DNA of 10,605 nucleotides. It comes from Streptomyces sp. NRRL WC-3549 (GTDB lineage Bacteria; Actinomycetota; Actinomycetes; Streptomycetales; Streptomycetaceae). The stretch is from assembly GCF_000721935.1 (NCBI RefSeq), contig NZ_KL585429.1:59378-69982 (forward strand), given 5' to 3'. The position numbers and the translations under genes are program-made. A model generated the notes under the pieces. It saw only the letters and a program-made list of their open reading frames with translations, ran no database searches and was not told the DNA's origin. Within the stretch, counting starts at the first letter, position 1. Each line of letters begins with the position of its first letter. This document shows positions 7,071-10,605 of the stretch, one piece after another.

Positions 7071-7457
7071 ATGAGTGACGCGACCACCCCCAGCAGCGAC
7101 GGCCTCGGCGGCGACATCCCCGGCCCCGGCTTCGACGACATGGCCCGCGACATCGCGGAGGTCCCCGCGGTCGAGGTGATCGTGACGGTCGCGGTCAACC
7201 TGATGAGCGCGGCGGCGGTGAAGCTCGGCCTGACGGAGGAGGGCGAGGCGCACAAGGACCTGGACGAGGCCCGCAAGCTGGTCCAGGCGCTGGCCGGGCT
7301 GCTCGACGCGAGCGCCACCGAGATCAGCACCTTCCACGCCTCCCCGCTGCGGGACGGCCTGAAGTCGCTCCAGCTGGCCTTCCGCGAGGCCTCACTCGTA
7401 CCGGACGAGCCCGGCCAGGGCCCCGGCGAGAAGTACACCGGCCCGGTCTACGGCTGA
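7071..7457 (+). CDS. DUF1844 domain protein
   Basis: Small conserved actinobacterial protein, 128 aa, of unknown function. After an acidic Gly/Pro-rich tail (1-22) comes an alpha-helical DUF1844 core at about 23-107. This includes VPAVEVIVTVAVNLMSAAAVKLGL (31-54), a hydrophobic amphipathic helix, and the charged helix KDLDEARKLVQALAGLLD (62-79). A flexible C-terminus follows (GEKYTGPVYG). No signal peptide or catalytic motif is visible. ATG 7071 is preferred over GTG 7062 (which adds only MWG) because of the leaderless promoter geometry and the MSDATTP start. It stands alone, divergent from infC and convergent with the SseB-family gene. Assignment is by memory of the family pattern, not by a search. 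Confidence 0.85.
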   Translation: MSDATTPSSDGLGGDIPGPGFDDMARDIAEVPAVEVIVTVAVNLMSAAAVKLGLTEEGEAHKDLDEARKLVQALAGLLDASATEISTFHASPLRDGLKSLQLAFREASLVPDEPGQGPGEKYTGPVYG

Positions 7458-7478
7458 CCGCTCCCCGTACCCTTCCCC

Positions 7479-7512
7479 GAGCCCGCCGCCCGTCCCGACG
7501 GGTGGCGGGCTC
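7479..7512. terminator. Bidirectional terminator between convergent genes
   Basis: A 16-bp stem with one G-T pair at 7488/7503: 7479-7494 (GAGCCCGCCGCCCGTC) pairs with 7497-7512, leaving a nominal 2-nt loop. It lies 21 bp past the DUF1844 stop and 30 bp past the SseB-family stop, so it serves both strands. Confidence 0.85.
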
Positions 7513-7542
7513 TCCCCGTGTCCCTCTCCGCGTTTCCGGGCG

Positions 7543-8243
7543 TCAGCGGCTGAAGAGCGGTTCACCCGGGGGCGTGGCTCCGGCCGGCAGCAGCGCGAGG
7601 TCGATACCGCGCACCAGCCGGGCGCGCAGGACCTCGCTGGCCGCCATGGCGTCGGCGCGTCCGGCGCGAGGACGAGGGCGAGGGTGCCGTCGGCCTGACC
7701 GGGGCCCAGGTGGGCGCGGACGACGGCCGGCTCGGCGGCGGCGATCTCGCGCACGGCGGTGACCACCTGCGGGTCCTCCAGCGGGTCGGTGCTGGTGCGG
7801 TTCTCGGCCAGGGCCAGCAGCGCCGGCCCGGTCAGCTCGAAGGCGACGGGGCCCGCGAGGTCGAGCACCACGGTGTCGGCCTTCTCGTGCGCGGCGGCCT
7901 GCAGCGCCTGGTGCAGGGGTACGGCGACGGGGCGGGCCTGCGGGTCCCAGCGGGCCAGCGAGTCGGTGGAGGTGAAGGCGGGCAGCGCGCGCCGGCCGCC
8001 GGCCTGCAGCGTGGGTACGGCCATGTCGCTGGTCTTCTCGCGGCGCAAGCCGTTCTCGTCCTCCTCCACCTCGCCGAGGACGGCGACGACGGGGACGAGC
8101 AGCCGGGCGTCGCGGAGCGCCGCCAGGACCGGGCCGACCGCCGACCGGTCCTCGGCCCAGGCGGCCAGCGCGGCCGTCAGTGCGGGGGCGGCGGAGCCGT
8201 CGTCGTCGGAGAAACCGGGGTCCGGGATGTTCTTGAGCGCCAC
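7543..8243 (-). pseudogene. SseB-family gene, frameshifted near the 3' end
   Basis: The reading frame from GTG 8243 (MALKNIPDPGFSDDDGSAAP) covers the SseB-like domain for about 196 codons (LLVPVVAVLGEVEEDENGLRR, AFTSTDSLARWDP, ADTVVLDLAGPVAFELTGPAL, to LALVLAPDA). It then degenerates and would run to 7392, overlapping the opposite DUF1844 gene. The expected C-terminus, AMAASEVLRARLVRGIDLAL then LPAGATPPGEPLFSR and TGA at 7545-7543, is in another frame. The break is at about 7650-7664, where CGCCGGACGCGCCGACGCC contains near-repeats. Restoring the frame needs 1 base added or 2 removed. It may be a true mutation, a slippage deletion or an assembly error. SseB-domain proteins are linked to type III secretion and stress in Gram-negatives; the Streptomyces role is unknown to me. 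It appears leaderless. Confidence 0.8.
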
Positions 8244-8255
8244 ACGCCGAGCCTA
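8244..8255 (-). promoter_or_regulatory. TANNNT -10 element for a leaderless SseB-family mRNA
   Basis: TAGGCT (8255-8250, minus strand) ends 6 nt before the GTG start at 8243, with no Shine-Dalgarno between. This matches a leaderless transcript starting on the GTG. A -35 is not apparent. Confidence 0.45.
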
Positions 8256-8300
8256 GTGGGTCCGCTTTCCCCCCTCGGCGACAGGTCGTGCACAGCCGCC

Positions 8301-8318
8301 GGTTCCGGTTCCGGTTCC
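8301..8318 (+). repeat. Tandem hexamer GGTTCC x3
   Basis: Three perfect head-to-tail copies of GGTTCC. In the frame of the downstream hydrolase remnant they read GSGSGS, the kind of linker found behind the lipobox of secreted Streptomyces lipoproteins, so they may be left over from that gene's N-terminus. Confidence 0.8.
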
Positions 8319-8373
8319 TGCCGTCCGGGCCACGGCCCGCCACAGAACGCGCGGATCCGCCCCGTCCCCCTCG

Positions 8374-8681
8374 GTGACGGCCCTCGCCGTGCCGGCCGAG
8401 GACGGCGCGGGGCGCACGCGGTGTACGCCGACGGGGCGCACGACCCGGCGAGCACCGTCAAGGCCGACATCCTGGCCGCCCTGCTGCTGCGGACCCAGGA
8501 CGAGGGGCGGCAGCCGAGCGGCGCCGAACCGGCCCACGTGGACGCCATGATCCGGCGCAGCGACGACGCCTCGGCCACCGAACCGCTGAAGACGGTCGGC
8601 GGTGCGGAGGCGCCGGACGTGGCGCACGAGCGCCTGGGGCTGACGGCCGAAGCCTCGGACGGGAGCCGCCGGAGCGGCTGA
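8374..8681 (+). pseudogene. Remnant of a class A beta-lactamase-like serine hydrolase
   Basis: From about 8410 to the TGA at 8681 the frame reads AHAVYADGAHDPASTVKADI-LAALLLRTQDEGRQ...VDAMIRRSDDASATEPLKTV...HERLGLTAEA. This matches the pattern of secreted Streptomyces serine hydrolases of the beta-lactamase fold: the SxxK motif STVK (nucleophile Ser) and an SDN-like SDD in RSDDAS. The preceding beta-strand seems to lie in another frame (GTG 8374: VTALAVPAEDGAG), implying a frameshift near 8405-8412. No signal peptide, start or ribosome-binding site is visible. The product ends 25 residues after LGL-T-like sequence, before the KTG motif and the last third of the fold. No continuation was found in other frames to 8750. 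Called a dead remnant; homology is from memory of the family pattern. Confidence 0.65.
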
Positions 8682-8758
8682 CCACGGCGCCGAGAGCAGC
8701 CGGCCGGGGCCGTGGGAGCGGCCGGAACGCCGCGCGGACCAGATCCGCGTCCCTGCGG

Positions 8759-8774
8759 GCAGCAATCTTGCTGC
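8759..8774. promoter_or_regulatory. Upstream inverted repeat at the marR promoter
   Basis: Perfect arms GCAGCAA (8759-8765) and TTGCTGC (8768-8774) flank a 2-bp centre. The right arm contains the candidate -35 TTGCTG (8768-8773). Its centre is 19 bp from that of the second palindrome, close to two helical turns, so both could be bound on one DNA face. Confidence 0.6.
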
Positions 8775-8796
8775 ACTGTACATCTAGATGCATAAT
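8768..8796 (+). promoter_or_regulatory. marR promoter (leaderless)
   Basis: TTGCTG (8768-8773), a 17-nt spacer, and CATAAT (8791-8796), one base from the consensus -10. Six nt later is the ATG at 8803, so transcription would begin on the start codon. This is the best promoter match in the window and sits in an island of low G+C (8761-8806). Confidence 0.65.
8781..8790. promoter_or_regulatory. Candidate MarR operator CATCTAGATG
   Basis: A perfect 10-bp palindrome lying in the spacer directly before the -10. Binding of a MarR dimer here would block RNA polymerase, consistent with autorepression of marR and co-control of the efflux gene. That MarR is the binder is inferred from position and from the common autoregulation of this family. 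Confidence 0.6.
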
Positions 8797-8802
8797 GCCG
8801 TT

Positions 8803-9252
8803 ATGGACACGCGGGAGAAGGAAGGCCAGGAGTCGGCCGACGGCCTGATCGTCGCCGTCGAGCACCTGGTGCGCCACGTCCGCCGGAGCTCCCTCGCCGG
8901 AGGGCTCAGCCACACGGCCGCCTCGGCACTGGGGCGCCTGCACCGCGAGGGCCCGCAGCGCCTCACCGATCTGGCGCGCGACGAGGGCGTCTCCCAGCCG
9001 AACATGACCCAGCTCGTCAACCGCATGGAGCGGGACGGCCTGGCCCGTCGTGTCGCCGACGCGCGCGACGGTCGCGGGGTACGGGTGGAGGTCACCGACC
9101 AGGGTCTGGCGGTCGTCCGGCAGCGGCGAGCCGAACGCGCGGAGGCGCTCGGCCGGCTGATCGACTCGCTGAGCGAGCCGGAGCGGCGCGCGGTGGAGAC
9201 CGCGCTGCCCGCCCTGGCCCGCGCCGTGCAGGACCAGGCCCGCGGCGCCTGA
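8803..9252 (+). CDS. MarR-family transcriptional regulator
   Basis: Dimeric winged-helix regulator, 149 aa. Terminal helices (about 10-35 and 102-147) form the dimer interface. The wHTH runs over 36-100: LTDLARDEGVSQPNMTQLVN (54-73) holds helix-turn-helix and recognition helix, and RRVADARDGRGVRVEVTDQG (82-101) is the beta-wing with its DxRDxR-type motif. There is no cysteine, so thiol-based redox sensing is unlikely; a small-molecule ligand is expected. ATG 8803 is chosen over ATG 8788 because 8788 lies inside the promoter and operator. The MFS gene follows 63 bp downstream with no terminator between, so they form an operon, the usual layout of a ligand-relieved repressor with its efflux pump. 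Confidence 0.93.
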   Translation: MDTREKEGQESADGLIVAVEHLVRHVRRSSLAGGLSHTAASALGRLHREGPQRLTDLARDEGVSQPNMTQLVNRMERDGLARRVADARDGRGVRVEVTDQGLAVVRQRRAERAEALGRLIDSLSEPERRAVETALPALARAVQDQARGA

Positions 9253-9315
9253 CCGCCTTCCGCTTCCGCTGCCCGCTCACGCCCGACCCGTTTTCAGACG
9301 CTGGAGAGAACGCGC

Positions 9316-10605
9316 ATGAGTAGCTCGCACGGAAAGTCCACCGGCCTGTTCAGGCAGCCGAAGGCCGTCTGGGCCGTCGCCTTCGCCTGTGTCATCTCCT
9401 TCATGGGCATCGGTCTCGTCGACCCGATCCTGCCCGCCCTCGCCGACAGCCTGGACGCCACGCCCAGCCAGGTGTCCCTGCTCTTCAGCAGCTACCTGAT
9501 CGTCACCGCCGTCGCCATGCTCTTCGTCGGCTGGATATCCAGCCGGATCGGGGCCAAGCGCACCATGGTGGCCGGCCTCGCCGTCATCGTCGTCTTCGCC
9601 GCCCTGGCGGGAGCCACCGGCTCGATCAACGGGATCGTCGGCTTCCGCGCGGGCTGGGGTCTGGGCAACGCGATGTTCATCGCCACGTCCCTGGCCGTCA
9701 TCGTCGCCTCGGCCAGCGGCGGGTTCAGCGGCGCCATCATCCTCTACGAGACGGCACTCGGCCTGGGCATCGCCGTCGGCCCACTGCTCGGCGGCGAGCT
9801 CGGCTCCCTCAGCTGGCGCGGCCCCTTCTTCGGCGTCGCGGTCCTGATGGCCGTCGCCCTGGTCGCCACCCTCGTCCTCGTCCCGTCCACCCCCCGGCCC
9901 GAGCGGCCCACCTCGCCGATCGCACCGCTCAAGGCGCTGCGCCACCGCGGCCTGCTGATCATGGGGATCATGGCCCTGCTGTACAACTGGGGCTTCTTCA
10001 CCATGCTGGGCTACGCGCCCTACCCCATGGAGCTGGAGGCCCATCAGCTCGGCCTGGTCTTCACCGGCTGGGGCCTGCTGGTCGCCGCCTTCAGCGTCTT
10101 CTTCGCCCCGCGCCTGCAGGCCCGCTTCGGCACGGCCCCCGTGCTCTACGTCAACCTGTTCGCCCTGGCCGTCGTGATGGCCGTCATCGCGGCGGGCGTC
10201 TCCACGCCCACGGTGGTGATCGTCGCGGTGATCGTCAGCGGCGCCTTCATCGGTATCAACAACACCCTCACCACGCAGGCCGTCATGCTCGTCTCCCCCG
10301 TCGAGCGCCCGGTCGCCTCCTCCGCCTACGGCTTCCTGCGCTTCATCGGCGGCGGCCTCGCCCCGTACGTGGCCGGCAAGCTCGCCGACGCGACCGATCT
10401 CGGAGTCCCCTTCTACCTGGGGGCCGCCACCTTCCTCCTCGCCATCCCGGTCCTGGCCGGCGGCCACCGGCTGCTCGCCCGGGGTCGCCGTCGGCGGCCA
10501 CGACCGGGCGGTCGCCGTCGTCGGCGCCGCGGCCCGTCTCGCCCGCGGCACCGGCAGCCCGCTGGAAGTCGTCCACGTCCGGCAGACCGCCGTCGTGGAG
10601 GGGCA
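9316..10605 (+). CDS. MFS drug efflux transporter (DHA1 type), with frameshifted C-terminal UspA-like extension; runs off the window
   Basis: Proton-driven multidrug-type exporter of the inner membrane. ATG 9316 has GGAGAG 7 nt upstream. Residues 1-390 show about 12 hydrophobic segments in two halves, split by a hydrophilic loop at about 191-211 (STPRPERPTSPIAPLKALRH). Motif A-like GWISSRIGAKR (72-82) follows TM2, and motif C-like GLGIAVGPLLGGEL (149-162) in TM5 marks drug/H+ antiporters. The N-terminus GLVDPILPAL is typical of DHA1 pumps. After HRLLARG (390) the frame becomes an Arg/Pro-rich string with no stop to the window end, which is implausible protein. One frame over, from 10484, lies VAVGGHDRAVAVVGAAARLA then RGTGSPLEVVHVRQTAVVEG, a UspA-like start. 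Removing one G of GGGG at 10481-10484 fuses the two. Confidence 0.9.
   Translation, partial: MSSSHGKSTGLFRQPKAVWAVAFACVISFMGIGLVDPILPALADSLDATPSQVSLLFSSYLIVTAVAMLFVGWISSRIGAKRTMVAGLAVIVVFAALAGATGSINGIVGFRAGWGLGNAMFIATSLAVIVASASGGFSGAIILYETALGLGIAVGPLLGGELGSLSWRGPFFGVAVLMAVALVATLVLVPSTPRPERPTSPIAPLKALRHRGLLIMGIMALLYNWGFFTMLGYAPYPMELEAHQLGLVFTGWGLLVAAFSVFFAPRLQARFGTAPVLYVNLFALAVVMAVIAAGVSTPTVVIVAVIVSGAFIGINNTLTTQAVMLVSPVERPVASSAYGFLRFIGGGLAPYVAGKLADATDLGVPFYLGAATFLLAIPVLAGGHRLLARGRRRRPRPGGRRRRRRGPSRPRHRQPAGSRPRPADRRRGGA
10484..10605 (+). other. Start of a universal-stress-protein (UspA) domain in the alternate frame
   Basis: Frame beginning GTC at 10484 reads VAVGGHDRAVAVVGAAARLA, then PLEVVHVRQTAVVEG. 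This is the first beta-strand, helix and second strand of a Usp fold (V-V-G/D..., A..LA...., L.VVHV). It has no start codon or ribosome-binding site of its own and directly abuts the last MFS residues, so it was probably a fused C-terminal cytosolic domain. I recall MFS-Usp fusions in Streptomyces. The remainder is beyond the window. Confidence 0.6.

Noticed and set aside
8788..8805. Alternative marR start at ATG 8788
   Set aside because: It lies within the operator palindrome and upstream of the -10 CATAAT, so it would not be transcribed from the best promoter; it adds only five residues.
9277..10551. A 424-codon minus-strand open frame opposite the MFS gene
   Set aside because: Asp/Glu/Gly/His-rich antisense shadow of hydrophobic MFS codons, without a ribosome-binding site or domain.

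Overview
The window is chromosomal DNA from a high-GC actinomycete, almost certainly Streptomyces or a close relative. This rests on very high G+C, actinobacterial versions of PheS, IF3 and L35/L20, GTG starts, GC-rich terminators mostly without a T-run, and a gene order (pheT-pheS, histidine kinase, SpoU methyltransferase, rplT-rpmI-infC on the minus strand, then a DUF1844 gene and an SseB-family gene) that I know from Streptomyces chromosomes. No plasmid, phage, IS or CRISPR signature was seen.

Bases 1-5215 (all minus strand): the 3'-truncated pheT and complete pheS are coupled by a TGATG overlap. Upstream of them lie a soluble PAS-type sensor histidine kinase without an adjacent response regulator and a SpoU/TrmH-type RNA 2'-O-methyltransferase. 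Three copies of a 10-bp direct repeat precede the methyltransferase.

Bases 5155-7012 (minus strand): the infC-rpmI-rplT operon (IF3, L35, L20), closed by a 12-bp-stem terminator. Its control region is the most interesting part of the window. A leader of about 290 nt carries several hairpins, a possible 13-codon micro-ORF and a GC hairpin followed by A-U5-CUUCU, a classic intrinsic terminator placed before infC. infC itself appears to start at a rare ATC codon directly after AGGAGG. The infC-rpmI and rpmI-rplT spacers also hold strong hairpins. This arrangement suggests transcriptional attenuation plus IF3 start-codon autoregulation.

Bases 7013-8255: divergent from infC is a DUF1844 gene (plus). 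It converges on an SseB-family gene (minus) across a 16-bp-stem bidirectional terminator. Both genes have a TANNNT hexamer 6-7 nt before the start codon and look leaderless. The SseB-family gene is split by a frameshift near its 3' end.

Bases 8256-10605: a decayed class A beta-lactamase-like serine hydrolase remnant (STVK and SDD motifs kept, both ends missing). It is followed by a marR-MFS efflux operon on the plus strand. The marR promoter is overlaid by two perfect inverted repeats 19 bp apart and also looks leaderless. The MFS gene runs off the window. Its sequence appears to have encoded a C-terminal universal-stress-protein domain, now reached only by a +1 frame change at a CCCGGGG run. 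Apparent frame breaks are concentrated in this right-hand 3 kb, while the housekeeping half shows none.
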